DNA from: Litorimonas sp963972195
Lineage (GTDB): Bacteria; Pseudomonadota; Alphaproteobacteria; Caulobacterales; Maricaulaceae
Direction: 5' to 3'
Assembly (NCBI GenBank): GCA_963972195.1
Contig: CAXATH010000009.1
Location: forward strand, 62,001 to 126,000
DNA length: 64,000 bases
The notes beneath the pieces were generated by a model. That model was not told the DNA's origin. It saw only the letters and a program-made list of their open reading frames with translations, and made no database searches. This document shows positions 42,680 through 52,123 of this stretch, piece by piece. Position 1 is the first letter of the stretch. Each line of letters opens with the position of its first letter. The translations under genes were made by a program, and so were the position numbers.

Positions 42680-42814
42680 ATGGCTCACAAAAAAACAACG
42701 CTGCCTTCAAAAGTTTGCGCATGTTGTGGGCGCCCTTTTGAGTGGCGGAAAAAATGGGAGCGGAATTGGGAGGCTGTTCGGTATTGCTCCGAGAGATGCA
42801 GGCGCGAGAAATAA
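42680..42814 (+). CDS. DUF2256 small zinc-ribbon protein
   Basis: A 44-residue protein with two CxxC pairs: CACCGRPFEWRKKWER near residue 13, and YCSERCRREK at the end. KVCxxCxRPFxWRKKWxxxW is the DUF2256 signature. It probably binds one zinc; the function is unknown. It lies 30 bp upstream of an SDR gene on the same strand. Confidence 0.85.
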   Translation: MAHKKTTLPSKVCACCGRPFEWRKKWERNWEAVRYCSERCRREK

Positions 42815-42844
42815 TGAAATCCGAAGTTTAATAGAGGCATTCTT

Positions 42845-43585
42845 ATGTTGTTACCCAGTATGGGCGAAGATATACGCGCTATTGTTATTGGCGCCAGCGG
42901 GGGCATAGGCGGAGCGTTCATTGACGCCCTGAACGAGGCGGATCAAGTCTCGAAAATCTATGCGCTATCCCGACAAGGGAAATCCCACCCCTCCGAGAAG
43001 GTCGACAATCTTACCTTTGATCTGACCTCTGAAAAGAGCCTGAAAGCCGCCGCCGAGTCTTTGCGCGAAACAGATTCCTTCGACCTGATCATCATTGCGA
43101 CCGGTCTGCTGCAGGGCGACGGCATATCACCTGAAAAGTCAATTCGTGACCTGTCATATGAAGGATTAGAGAAAAGCTTTCTCGTCAATACGATTGGCCC
43201 GGCGATGACGGCGCGCTATTTTCTCCCCCTCCTCCGGGAGGATAGAAAGTCAGTCTTCACCGCGCTTTCCGCCCGTGTCGGGAGCATTTCCGATAACCGG
43301 ATAGGCGGTTGGTACGGCTACCGCGCCTCGAAAGCGGCCCTGAATATGATTTTGAAGACACTCTCCATTGAGCATGCTCGGCGCCATAAACAGGCTATTA
43401 TTCTGGGTCTTCACCCGGGCACGGTCGATACGGATTTATCGAAACCGTTTCAAGGCAATGTCCCCGAAGACAAACTCTTCGCCCCGGAATACTCAATTGA
43501 AAAACTCTTGAGCGTGATTGACCAAGTCAGTCCGCAAGACAGCGGAAAATTATTCGACTGGGCCGGAAAAGAGATCGCGTTCTAA
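42845..43585 (+). CDS. Short-chain dehydrogenase, C-factor (CsgA) type
   Basis: A 246-residue SDR oxidoreductase. The nucleotide motif is AIVIGASGGIGGAF (GxxxGxG). The NNAG position reads IIIATGLLQG, a C-factor variant. The catalytic Tyr and Lys are in WYGYRASKAALNMIL, followed by ILGLHPGTVDTDLSKPF. Members act as cell-cell signalling or lipid enzymes in myxobacteria; the role here is unknown. It overlaps the 3' end of hdaA by 36 bp. Confidence 0.85.
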   Translation: MLLPSMGEDIRAIVIGASGGIGGAFIDALNEADQVSKIYALSRQGKSHPSEKVDNLTFDLTSEKSLKAAAESLRETDSFDLIIIATGLLQGDGISPEKSIRDLSYEGLEKSFLVNTIGPAMTARYFLPLLREDRKSVFTALSARVGSISDNRIGGWYGYRASKAALNMILKTLSIEHARRHKQAIILGLHPGTVDTDLSKPFQGNVPEDKLFAPEYSIEKLLSVIDQVSPQDSGKLFDWAGKEIAF

Positions 43586-44191
43586 TCGGCCTGACAGATA
43601 TTGCGCGGCGAAATATTTGGTCAGGTCAGCCTTCTCCGCCAGAGCGGCCTGATCCAGAGCGCGGACAAGATTACGCAGCGCCCCCACTTCGCGGCTTTCA
43701 TATTTCAGGAGGTAATCCACCAAATCCTTGGTCACTTGCCGCCCGCGATTTTCAAATAACTGGCGAAGCAGAGGCTCCAAATCCCCTTCATCATAATCAT
43801 CCATGACCATAACGGGCGTGCTGGAAAGGCGCGACTTCAGGTCCGGCATTTCCACATTCCAGTCTGAAAGAGATTTTTGTGAGGTCAGTAAAAGCCCCGA
43901 CACCTGGCCATTGAGCGCCAGATTCATGTGCGCGAAAAGGTCGGCTTCCTCCACTTTTTCGGCGTCATCAATAAAAATGCCGCAACTCAGCTCTTTCCAA
44001 GCCTCGCCCAGATGGGTCTTGCCCGTGCCTTCCGGCCCTAAAAGCAAGAGGGTCGGCGCCGGCCAATCAGGCCACGCCCGCAGCGCCGTGACCGCAATGC
44101 GGTTACTATCCGTGATGATGAAACTGTCAAAGCCGCTCGCCGGTTCAGGGCTCAGCTCAAGAGGGATTTGAGTGTCGGGTCTACCCACCAC
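43550..44191 (-). CDS. hdaA: DnaA regulatory inactivator HdaA
   Basis: A 213-residue DnaA-like AAA+ protein. The N-terminal clamp-binding motif QIPLEL docks it on the beta sliding clamp. Walker A is LLGPEGTGKTH, and the Walker B region reads CGIFIDDAEKVEE. The C-terminal lid matches Hda (VGALRNLVRALDQAAL). With the clamp it triggers DnaA-ATP hydrolysis after initiation, preventing re-replication. It starts 2 bp after the DUF2066 gene, in the neighbourhood conserved beside purMN in alphaproteobacteria. Confidence 0.9.
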   Translation of the reverse strand: MVGRPDTQIPLELSPEPASGFDSFIITDSNRIAVTALRAWPDWPAPTLLLLGPEGTGKTHLGEAWKELSCGIFIDDAEKVEEADLFAHMNLALNGQVSGLLLTSQKSLSDWNVEMPDLKSRLSSTPVMVMDDYDEGDLEPLLRQLFENRGRQVTKDLVDYLLKYESREVGALRNLVRALDQAALAEKADLTKYFAAQYLSGRLERDLFSGPVE

Positions 44192-44193
44192 CT

Positions 44194-45207
44194 CTATCGG
44201 CCAGTACGCGTCAGAACGATGCCCATCTCTCTGTCTTCGCGAATATCGACGCCCTTATAAGCGAGTTCTCGCTTCAGGCGATCCATATCCCCGGCATAGG
44301 TCAGGCTCATTAGAGCGCCGTCTTTTGACATAGCGTCGAGCCGAGCGTCCTGAATTTGCGCGGAACCATCAATCGCGGCCTTTAAAGCCTGCCAATCTTC
44401 AAGCGAGGAATAAAGAACGGACACGGACATATTTTCCGCCTGCCCGGCCAAAACGGCCGTATTGGCTTTCCAGTCTTGCTCCAAACGGGTGACAATCTGG
44501 CGTTCTGCTTCATATCCTGACGCGACGAACTGATCCGTCTCGCCGGTATCCAGCGCGACATCTGTGACGCGAATGCCGCCGCCCGTATAGTTGGCAATCA
44601 GAATTTGCTCCACACCTGCGATTTGCCCCAAATTGCGGAGGCGATCCAAATCATCGGCGATAGACGGTCTCAGAGAGGATAGACCCAGCGAAGAAATGTC
44701 TTCCGCCGGCAAGGCCCTTATCGGCGTCAAAGCGTTGGCGTAACGGTTTTTGCTCCAAGCCTCATATTCCTCGCCCTCCGGATCGAGCCGTCCGCCCAGA
44801 AATGGCAGGACCAATCTCTCGCGGGATTGCGAGGTAATCATGGTTAAGCCGGCGCTGCTGAGATAAGCCTGCACGTCGCGCGGTTTAAATGCGACCGTAA
44901 TATCCCCAAGATATCGATTGGAGGAGCGTCTTTCATTGGCAATTTCTAGCGCGCGGATCATTCGTGCAGCGCCGTCGGCGCTCAGCGGCGGAAGCGGATT
45001 GGACTGCCTGTCACTTTCCAGAGTAAGCCGCTCCATAAGGCGTCTGGCGGCTTCGGCCTGACCGGCGCGTATCGCTATCGTTTGCGCTTCAATCGCACTA
45101 CTTCCCCGCGCATCCACAGGGACGCCAACAATCGTAAACGGGTCGGCGGCGCGGGCCGATAGGGCCAGTCCGAAATACAAAAAAAGGGAAAGCAAAAAGC
45201 GTGTCAT
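44194..45207 (-). CDS. DUF2066 exported protein
   Basis: A 337-residue protein with a signal peptide (1-20, ending ARAAD). DUF2066 follows: FTIVGVPVDARGSSAIEAQT, the repeated Ala/Arg helices of AIRAGQAEAARRLMERL and LGDITVAFKPRDVQAYL. The function is unknown and it is probably periplasmic. It is cotranscribed with hdaA and divergent from purM. Confidence 0.85.
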   Translation of the reverse strand: MTRFLLSLFLYFGLALSARAADPFTIVGVPVDARGSSAIEAQTIAIRAGQAEAARRLMERLTLESDRQSNPLPPLSADGAARMIRALEIANERRSSNRYLGDITVAFKPRDVQAYLSSAGLTMITSQSRERLVLPFLGGRLDPEGEEYEAWSKNRYANALTPIRALPAEDISSLGLSSLRPSIADDLDRLRNLGQIAGVEQILIANYTGGGIRVTDVALDTGETDQFVASGYEAERQIVTRLEQDWKANTAVLAGQAENMSVSVLYSSLEDWQALKAAIDGSAQIQDARLDAMSKDGALMSLTYAGDMDRLKRELAYKGVDIREDREMGIVLTRTGR

Positions 45208-45366
45208 AGAAATCCTCTTAGTCTCTTAGCGATAACCCTCTTTTTTGCACTTTAAAAGCCATGATATGCACTCTCTGTCTATGTCCTTTGTGGCAAAACT
45301 ACGATAGAGAGCCTTGAATTCATATCGAGAATCCTTTTTCTAGCGCAAAACCAACAGAGCGTTCTT

Positions 45367-46416
45367 ATGCCAGAGTCAAAATCAGAGACAAACTCCAAAG
45401 CCCAAAAAGGTCTTAGCTATTCAGATGCCGGAGTAAATATCGATGAGGGCGACCGCTTGGTCGACGCGATCAAACCTCTCGCCAAATCCACCCGGCGTCC
45501 GGGCGCGGACGCGGCCCTCGGCGGTTTTGGCGGCGCCTTCGATTTAAAGGCCGCTGGTTTTAAAGACCCCGTCCTGATCTCAGGAACCGATGGTGTGGGC
45601 ACGAAACTGCGCATCGCGATTGATACAGGCAAGCTCGACACGGTGGGCATTGATCTCGTTGCCATGTGCGTCAATGACGTCTTGGCACAAGGCGCTGAAC
45701 CTCTTTTCTTTTTAGATTATTTTGCGACAGGCCGCCTCGACACTGAAAAAGCCAAGGATGTGGTCTCCGGTATTGCGGAAGGATGCCGCCAGGCCGGCGC
45801 GGCCTTGATAGGTGGAGAAACGGCGGAAATGCCGGGCATGTATGATGGGGATGATTTTGATCTGGCCGGGTTCGTGGTCGGCGCTGTGGAACGGGACGCC
45901 ATCCTTCCGCGCCATCAGGACATGTCCGCCGGGGATATCTTAATCGGCGTCGCCTCTTCCGGCCCGCATTCCAATGGCTATTCCCTCATCCGCAAAGTCG
46001 TCGAGGTTTCCGGCCTGTCCTGGGACGCTCCCTCGCCTTTTGCCGAAGGTCAATCTCTGGGCGCGTCGCTTATGGCGCCGACGAAAATTTATATTAAATC
46101 CATTCTGCCTTTGATTCAGGATGGATTGGTCAGCGGATTGGCGCACATCACCGGGGGCGGACTAACGGATAATACGCCGCGCATGCTACCAGATACGCTG
46201 AAACCTGAATTCGATTTTGGGTCATGGCCGCGCCCTGCCGTATTCAATTGGTTGCAAGAAACGGGCGGTATCGCCGAAGACGAAATGCGCCGTGCCTTCA
46301 ATTGCGGGATTGGCCTCGTGCTTTGTGTGAAGCCGGGGGATGAGGACAAGGTTTTGTTAAAACTGAAAGAAAGCGGCGAATCCGCTTGGACCATTGGAAC
46401 CCTTAAGTCGGCCTGA
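45367..46416 (+). CDS. purM: Phosphoribosylformylglycinamidine cyclo-ligase
   Basis: A 349-residue AIR synthase, the fifth step of purine synthesis. It has YSDAGVNIDEGDRLVDAIKP, ISGTDGVGTKLRIA, MCVNDVLAQGAEPLFFLDYF (the ATP/Mg region), GGETAEMPGMYDGDDFDLAG and HITGGGLTDNTPRMLPD. Length is standard. It lies 2 bp upstream of purN. Confidence 0.97.
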   Translation: MPESKSETNSKAQKGLSYSDAGVNIDEGDRLVDAIKPLAKSTRRPGADAALGGFGGAFDLKAAGFKDPVLISGTDGVGTKLRIAIDTGKLDTVGIDLVAMCVNDVLAQGAEPLFFLDYFATGRLDTEKAKDVVSGIAEGCRQAGAALIGGETAEMPGMYDGDDFDLAGFVVGAVERDAILPRHQDMSAGDILIGVASSGPHSNGYSLIRKVVEVSGLSWDAPSPFAEGQSLGASLMAPTKIYIKSILPLIQDGLVSGLAHITGGGLTDNTPRMLPDTLKPEFDFGSWPRPAVFNWLQETGGIAEDEMRRAFNCGIGLVLCVKPGDEDKVLLKLKESGESAWTIGTLKSA

Positions 46417-46418
46417 GT

Positions 46419-47012
46419 ATGACTGCCCGGAAAATAAAGACAGCCATCCTCATTTCCGGACGCGGCTCCAATATGGTGGCTTTGGTTGAAGCGGCACGAC
46501 TGGAGACTTATCCCGCCGAGATTGTCGGAGTTATCTCAAATAAACCGAATGCGGCGGGATTGGAAAAGGCGCAGGCTTTGAATATTCCGACAGCTGTTAT
46601 CGACCATACTGACTATTCTGACCGGGAAACTTTCGAACAGGATTTGCATGAAAAGCTATTAGCTCTGGAGGCGGAATTGGTGTGCTGCGCGGGATTTATG
46701 CGCGTCCTGACGCCTTGGTTCGTCTCGCGCTGGGAAAACCGGCTGATTAATATACACCCATCACTTTTGCCCAAATATAAGGGTCTTCAAACCCATCAAC
46801 GCGCAATTGATGCTGGGGATAAAGAGACAGGGTGTTCCGTCCATTGGGTCACAGAGGATCTGGACGCCGGCGCTGTTATCCTGCAAGAATCCGTCCAAAT
46901 CGCGCCACATGATACGGCGGAACTCCTCGCCGCGAGGCTTTTGCCTATCGAGCTCTCGCTCTATCCGGAAGCTCTCGAAATAGTGGCGTCAAAGTTACGA
47001 TCTCCTCAATAG
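46419..47012 (+). CDS. purN: Phosphoribosylglycinamide formyltransferase
   Basis: A 197-residue enzyme that formylates GAR with 10-formyl-THF. It has the ISGRGSNM phosphate motif, the catalytic block RLINIHPSLLPKYKGLQTHQ (Asn-His) and GCSVHWVTEDLDAGAVILQE (Asp). It forms an operon with purM. Confidence 0.97.
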   Translation: MTARKIKTAILISGRGSNMVALVEAARLETYPAEIVGVISNKPNAAGLEKAQALNIPTAVIDHTDYSDRETFEQDLHEKLLALEAELVCCAGFMRVLTPWFVSRWENRLINIHPSLLPKYKGLQTHQRAIDAGDKETGCSVHWVTEDLDAGAVILQESVQIAPHDTAELLAARLLPIELSLYPEALEIVASKLRSPQ

Positions 47013-47161
47013 ATTTTTTGCTTTTGGTCTTAAATCTCTCAACGTCTTGTTAATCATAAACCCTAAGTCCGTTTAAACTCCTGCCATGTTATAAGCTATC
47101 TTCGTGTAGGGGGTTTTGCGAATCTCGCGTCCTCATCACGTAATATAATTTGGATGGGGCC

Positions 47162-48643
47162 ATGGGAAACACAGATGAAATGAAGTCTTTACTTCACCGA
47201 TACCGAAAAAATGAAAAAGGCAACATGGCTCTCACCATGTCCTTGAGCGCCATGGTTATTCTCAGCGCCGTGGGCGCCGCCGTGGATTATTCTGTGGTCG
47301 CCAATGCCGATAGCCGCGCGCAATCTATCGCAGACGCGAGCGCTCTGGCTGCCGCTATTCATGTCAAAAATAACGGCAACAAGCCGAGTAACAAATCGGA
47401 AGGCCTGATCGGCACCTACACAGCCAAGGAACTCGGCTATGACGTCTCAGGATGGGTAGAAAATGGCCCGGACGGTGTGGACGTAGAAATTATCTATGAC
47501 GATGACGCGCTGGAAGCGACTGTGGTTGTCGAGGGCAAAACCAAGCCGACTTTCTCACAAGTCATGGGGCATAAAAACCTCAACTTCAAAGCTTCCGCAA
47601 CCGTGAAATATTCTCAAGTCGAGCTTAAAAACCCAGCCAGTATTGCGCTTGTTCTGGATTCTTCAGGTTCTATGGCCTGGGATGATCGTGTTGATCCTGT
47701 TCAATCAAATGATGAATATGAGTCAAGCTCGCGAACACCAAATGCCGTTTCGCGGAATGAGTCTCTTATTACTGCGGCTTCAAATTTCATGAACCGATTG
47801 GAACCTTTGGAAAAGGGTGCAAATGGGAAGCGTGTGGTTCGAACAGGTATGTATGCGTATAACAGCAGCTATCAGCCCTCTCGCTCAAGTCCTTTGCAAT
47901 GGGGCGCATTGTCAACAAGCAAGAATTCAAAGCTTGCCAAACTACCGGCAAGTGGGGGGACAAACTCCAGCTCGGCTATGTCCGAGGTTGTTCTTGATAT
48001 GGTCGGCGAAGATTTACGTCATAAAAATGAAAGCGGCGATGGAAACCCCTTTAAATATGTCGTGTTGATGACAGACGGCGCCAATAATGAAACCCATTAT
48101 GGCTCTGGCGGATGCACGACCAAAAGCCGCCCGCGTCACAAACATTGGCGATACACCTATCAATGGTATCAAGGTTGGTACTCTTATTACGAATATTCGC
48201 ATTCCCGTTTTAAACCGAGGCACGAACCGGGCCGGTATGAGGTTGAAGATTGGAAAGAAATAGAAGTCGGGCCAGGATTTGATGAGGATACAACGTGTGA
48301 ATATACGTCGTCCTATGACACAGCCACCATTGCATCTTGTCAAGCGCTTGCGGCTCAAGGCGTCAAAGTCTTCACCATCGGCTATGGTCTGGAACCTGGA
48401 TATTATCACATGCGCGATTCCTCGCCGAGGGATTACTCAGTGAATTACGACTATACGATTTATGAAAGATATCACGTCGAGATCAAAAAGCCGGTTACGG
48501 ATAGGGCTTATGCGATGTTGAAAACTTGCGCTGATGATTCCGGCGGCAAATTTTACAAAGCCAAAGACGCAGGTGAACTCGAAAAAGCGTTCAACAATAT
48601 CGGTTCTGATATCGTTAACGAGGTTATCCGACTTTCCAACTAG
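47162..48643 (+). CDS. TadG-like pseudopilus protein with von Willebrand A domain
   Basis: A protein of about 493 residues. A charged N-terminus (LLHRYRKNEKGN) is followed by the TadE/G-type hydrophobic helix (LTMSLSAMVILSAVGAAVDY) and SRAQSIADASALAAA. A vWA domain begins at about residue 160, with the MIDAS motif DSSGSM and a later MTDGANNE. The vWA is split by a loop of about 45 residues rich in Tyr, Trp, Arg and His (WRYTYQWYQGWYSYYEYSHS). TadG-like proteins help assemble Flp/Tad pili, but no other tad genes are nearby. Start: the ATG at 47162 after GGATGGGG; a TTG 12 nt earlier is possible. Confidence 0.82.
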   Translation: MGNTDEMKSLLHRYRKNEKGNMALTMSLSAMVILSAVGAAVDYSVVANADSRAQSIADASALAAAIHVKNNGNKPSNKSEGLIGTYTAKELGYDVSGWVENGPDGVDVEIIYDDDALEATVVVEGKTKPTFSQVMGHKNLNFKASATVKYSQVELKNPASIALVLDSSGSMAWDDRVDPVQSNDEYESSSRTPNAVSRNESLITAASNFMNRLEPLEKGANGKRVVRTGMYAYNSSYQPSRSSPLQWGALSTSKNSKLAKLPASGGTNSSSAMSEVVLDMVGEDLRHKNESGDGNPFKYVVLMTDGANNETHYGSGGCTTKSRPRHKHWRYTYQWYQGWYSYYEYSHSRFKPRHEPGRYEVEDWKEIEVGPGFDEDTTCEYTSSYDTATIASCQALAAQGVKVFTIGYGLEPGYYHMRDSSPRDYSVNYDYTIYERYHVEIKKPVTDRAYAMLKTCADDSGGKFYKAKDAGELEKAFNNIGSDIVNEVIRLSN

Positions 48644-48684
48644 CTATTTACCAATATTAGAAATTTGCTCACGCAGTGCAAATA

Positions 48685-48718
48685 AAAAGGCCGGGTCAAA
48701 TACCCGGCCTTTTTTATT
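48685..48718. terminator. Bidirectional terminator between tadG-like gene and ndk
   Basis: AAAAGGCCGGGT and ACCCGGCCTTTT arms with a 5-nt loop and A/T tails on both sides. It serves both convergent genes. Confidence 0.92.
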
Positions 48719-48738
48719 TTTAAATTGTCTCAAAAGAC

Positions 48739-49161
48739 TTAGCCAACGATTTCATCGTCAGAGAAGAAGAAAGGAATTTCTTCTGCGGCTGTTTCCGGCG
48801 CGTCAGACCCGTGAACGGTATTGGCGTCGATGCTTTCGGCGAATTCAGCGCGGATAGTCCCGGCGGCTGCCTCTTTCGGGTTGGTAGCGCCCATGACCTC
48901 GCGGTATTTCGCGATCGCGTCTTCGCCTTCTAGGACCTGAACCACAACCGGACCAGACGTCATGAACTCGACAAGGTCGTTATAGAACGGACGCTCTTTA
49001 TGAACGGCGTAAAATCCGCCGGCTTGCTCTTTGGAAAGCTGAATACGTTTTTGCGCAATGATGCGAAGACCGGCGTCTTCGATTTTAGCATTTACTTTGC
49101 CAGTGATATTGCGTTTTGTAGCGTCAGGTTTGACGATTGAGAATGTGCGTTGGACGGCCAT
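48739..49161 (-). CDS. ndk: Nucleoside diphosphate kinase
   Basis: A 140-residue enzyme that transfers the gamma-phosphate between nucleoside triphosphates and diphosphates. The phospho-His is H117 in NTVHGSDAPE. FSIVKPDATKRNITG and RPFYNDLVEFMTSGPVV are family signatures. AAGGAG precedes the ATG. Confidence 0.97.
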   Translation of the reverse strand: MAVQRTFSIVKPDATKRNITGKVNAKIEDAGLRIIAQKRIQLSKEQAGGFYAVHKERPFYNDLVEFMTSGPVVVQVLEGEDAIAKYREVMGATNPKEAAAGTIRAEFAESIDANTVHGSDAPETAAEEIPFFFSDDEIVG

Positions 49162-49267
49162 TTTGGGGCGCTCCTTTATGGGTTAATCTTGGCGCACCCG
49201 ATAATGCGCGTTTCCCTTTATGTAAAGCCGTGTTAGCTGTCGCAAATCCATTATATAAACTCTATCC

Positions 49268-51160
49268 ATGCTTCATATAAACGATCTCACTTACCGCATT
49301 GAAGGCCGCCCGCTCTTCCAACAAGCGACTCTGGCCATAAATGAAGGCGACAAAGTCGGCCTTGTAGGCCGAAACGGCACGGGTAAATCTACGCTGTTCC
49401 GCCTTATCAAAGGCGAAATTAGCGAAGATGACGGCAGCATCTCTTTGCGCCGCAATATGAAACTGGGCGTGGTCGATCAGGAAGTGCCGAGCGGGCCGCA
49501 GACGCTGTTACAAACAGTGCTAGACGCCGATAAAGAACGCTCCGCGCTACTCGCCGAAGCCGAAACCGCCAAGGATCCGCTGCGTATTGCGGCCATCCAT
49601 ACCCGCCTCGGCGATATCGAGGCCTATTCAGCTGAGGCGCGGGCGGGCGCTATCCTGTCGGGTCTGGGCTTTGACGGAGAGGATCAGCTGCGTCCCTGCT
49701 CTGATTTTTCCGGCGGGTGGCGGATGCGCGTGGCGCTCGCGGCCATGCTGTTTGCCCGTCCGGATATGCTCCTGCTGGATGAGCCGACCAATTATCTGGA
49801 TGTCGAAGGCGCCGTCTGGCTGGAATCCCATATCCGGAAATATCCCGGAACGGCCTTCATGATTTCCCATGACCGGGATTTCCTGAACCGGGCCGTCACG
49901 CATATTGCGCACTTACGCGGCGGCAAGCTTTTTTCCTATACGGGCGGTTATGACGAGTTTGAGCGTCAGCTCGCCGAGCAAAACCGCCTTAACATGGCGC
50001 TGATGGCCAAGCAGGAGGATGAGCGGCGTCACCTGGAAGCTTTCGTCAACCGGTTCCGGGCGCAGGCCTCCAAGGCCAAACAGGCGCAGAGCCGGATGAA
50101 GAAGCTGGAGAAAATGCAGCCCGTCGCGACGATCATCAGCGATCCGATTGCCCCGATCAGCCTGCCCGGGCCGGAGCGCAGCCTCTCCCCGCCCATCATA
50201 AAATTCAATGACGTGAAACTAGGCTATGACGATGTCACGGTCCTACGCGGTCTCAATCAACGCATTGACCATGATGACCGCATCGGGCTTTTGGGGAAAA
50301 ACGGACAAGGCAAATCCACATTTGCCAAAGCCGTAATGGGCCATTTGGAGGCGCAGGACGGCTATATCAAACGCCATAAAAAGCTCGAAATCGGCTATTT
50401 CGCCCAGCATCAGGTCGACGCCCTCAATCCGAACCAATCGGCCTATGACCATATACTGGAGTTGATGCCGGAAGCGACGGAAGCCGAACGCCGCGCGCGG
50501 CTCGCCTCTTTCGGTCTCGGCTTTGAGAAATCAGAGACAAAGGCCGGGGATCTGTCCGGCGGCGAAAAAGCGCGCCTGCTGTTCTCTCTCATCGGGTTTC
50601 ATAACCCGCATTTGCTTGTGCTCGACGAGCCGACAAACAATCTCGACATTGACAGCCGGGCGGAGCTGACTCGCTCCCTCAACGAATATAATGGCGCGGT
50701 GTTGTTGATCTCCCATGACCGGTCCCTGCTGGAAACCGTGGTGGACAGGCTCTGGCTGGTCGATCAGGGCACGGTCACGACTTTCGAAGGCTCGCTGGAA
50801 GATTACCGAACCCTGCAACTGGAAAAGGAAAGGCGTGAGAAAAGCGCCTCTTCGGGCGAAGATGAAAGAAAGCTCGCCCGCAAACGATCCGCAGAGGCGC
50901 GGGCGAAAATTGCGCCCTTGAAAAAGGCCGCTGAAAGGATCGAAAAGCAGATCGAAGCCACACAATCCAAGATGAAAGCCACCGACAAGGCCCTCTCCGT
51001 CGAAGGCCTCTACGCCAAAGATCCGGACATGGCGGTGCAGCTCTCGCAAAACCGCGCCGATTTGGAGCGCAAACTCGACGCCTTGGAATTGGAATGGCTC
51101 GAAGCGCTGGAAGTCTATGAGCAAGCCCACCGCGCTGAAGGGCTCGGCGACCTCACCTGA
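49268..51160 (+). CDS. ABC-F family ATPase
   Basis: A 630-residue protein with two ABC domains and no membrane part. Domain 1 has GLVGRNGTGKSTLFRLI, the signature FSGGWRMRVALA and Walker B MLLLDEPTNYLD. Domain 2 has GLLGKNGQGKSTFAKAV, LSGGEKARLLFS and LLVLDEPTNNLD. The linker (about residues 240-295) is charged, and the C-terminus has a coiled coil (about 530-620). This is the Uup/YheS-like layout: ribosome-associated translation factors. It is divergent from ndk. Confidence 0.92.
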   Translation: MLHINDLTYRIEGRPLFQQATLAINEGDKVGLVGRNGTGKSTLFRLIKGEISEDDGSISLRRNMKLGVVDQEVPSGPQTLLQTVLDADKERSALLAEAETAKDPLRIAAIHTRLGDIEAYSAEARAGAILSGLGFDGEDQLRPCSDFSGGWRMRVALAAMLFARPDMLLLDEPTNYLDVEGAVWLESHIRKYPGTAFMISHDRDFLNRAVTHIAHLRGGKLFSYTGGYDEFERQLAEQNRLNMALMAKQEDERRHLEAFVNRFRAQASKAKQAQSRMKKLEKMQPVATIISDPIAPISLPGPERSLSPPIIKFNDVKLGYDDVTVLRGLNQRIDHDDRIGLLGKNGQGKSTFAKAVMGHLEAQDGYIKRHKKLEIGYFAQHQVDALNPNQSAYDHILELMPEATEAERRARLASFGLGFEKSETKAGDLSGGEKARLLFSLIGFHNPHLLVLDEPTNNLDIDSRAELTRSLNEYNGAVLLISHDRSLLETVVDRLWLVDQGTVTTFEGSLEDYRTLQLEKERREKSASSGEDERKLARKRSAEARAKIAPLKKAAERIEKQIEATQSKMKATDKALSVEGLYAKDPDMAVQLSQNRADLERKLDALELEWLEALEVYEQAHRAEGLGDLT

Positions 51161-51265
51161 GCGACAAGATGACGCCGCAAACTCTGCGCACTTGGCTTTA
51201 GCGCGTTTGTAAAGGCTGTATAAACCAGTCTTTGATAGGGTTGCCACACGTTACTTGGTTTTGCG

Positions 51266-52123
51266 ATGTTCGGTTTGGATATTTTTAGAAAAAATATGAT
51301 CCAGGAAGCAGAGGCTTTGGCCTGCTTTGACCTCATGGCGTGGCTCATTCCCAAATGCGGCCAGCCCAGAGCGCCGAAAGTCCCCTCTCCGCTATGCCGC
51401 GCGCCGCGCCTGACGGATATATGCTGGACGGCGTCCGATTCCCGTCCACCTTTGGTCTGGGCCAAAAATATCCTGACAGACATTAAACGTGACAGCGGTC
51501 TGGAAGACTGGAACGTTCAAATCATGGACCCGACAGGCGCGCAGACCCATTTGAAAACTGTCTCGCCCCGCGGCGAAAACCCTTCGTCCTCGTCTATTTC
51601 CTATCAGCTTGACCGCTATGGGCGCCCCGTCATTCCCTTCAATTCCGCGCAATGCCATGCGGGCGGAGAGTTTGCGGCTTATGTCATCTGGAAGCTCGCA
51701 GAGCTGAAACGCGCAAAATATGAACCGGCGGAGACGACCGATGCTTTCTCCGGTTCCCTACTGACGATTGTCAGCGCCGCCCATAGCGGACAGGGCTTTC
51801 ACCTCCTGCCGATGAGCAAACTGATCCGTAAAAAACTACTGCCGGAAAACGCCAGTTCAGCCCTGACCTCAAAACAGGTTCAGTTGAGGTTGATCTTTGC
51901 CGCCTGTATCGGCCTTCGCGCCCTCAACCGCTCGCCCGAGCAAATCATCGCCGCCTATGGCTGCCTGACCTCTCGGTCGCAAAGGCGCAAAATCAGGGCG
52001 GCCTGTGAGCAGATAGAGAGTTTTGACGCCGAGCTGAAAAAGCTTCAGCTCATGTGCGCCACACCCCGGCGCCGCGAACGGCTTGAAAAACAGATGCTCG
52101 AAAATCAAATGAAAGTGGCCTAG
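51266..52123 (+). CDS. Hypothetical protein, 285 residues
   Basis: I do not recognise the family. It is a soluble protein with six cysteines in all. The central part (ISYQLDRYGRPVIPFNSAQC) looks globular. The C-terminal 90 residues are helical and basic (TSRSQRRKIRAACEQIESFD). No signal peptide is present. Codon use is like neighbouring core genes, so it is probably a lineage-specific resident. Its stop and that of the convergent lipoprotein gene share the palindrome CTAG at 52120-52123. Confidence 0.6.
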   Translation: MFGLDIFRKNMIQEAEALACFDLMAWLIPKCGQPRAPKVPSPLCRAPRLTDICWTASDSRPPLVWAKNILTDIKRDSGLEDWNVQIMDPTGAQTHLKTVSPRGENPSSSSISYQLDRYGRPVIPFNSAQCHAGGEFAAYVIWKLAELKRAKYEPAETTDAFSGSLLTIVSAAHSGQGFHLLPMSKLIRKKLLPENASSALTSKQVQLRLIFAACIGLRALNRSPEQIIAAYGCLTSRSQRRKIRAACEQIESFDAELKKLQLMCATPRRRERLEKQMLENQMKVA

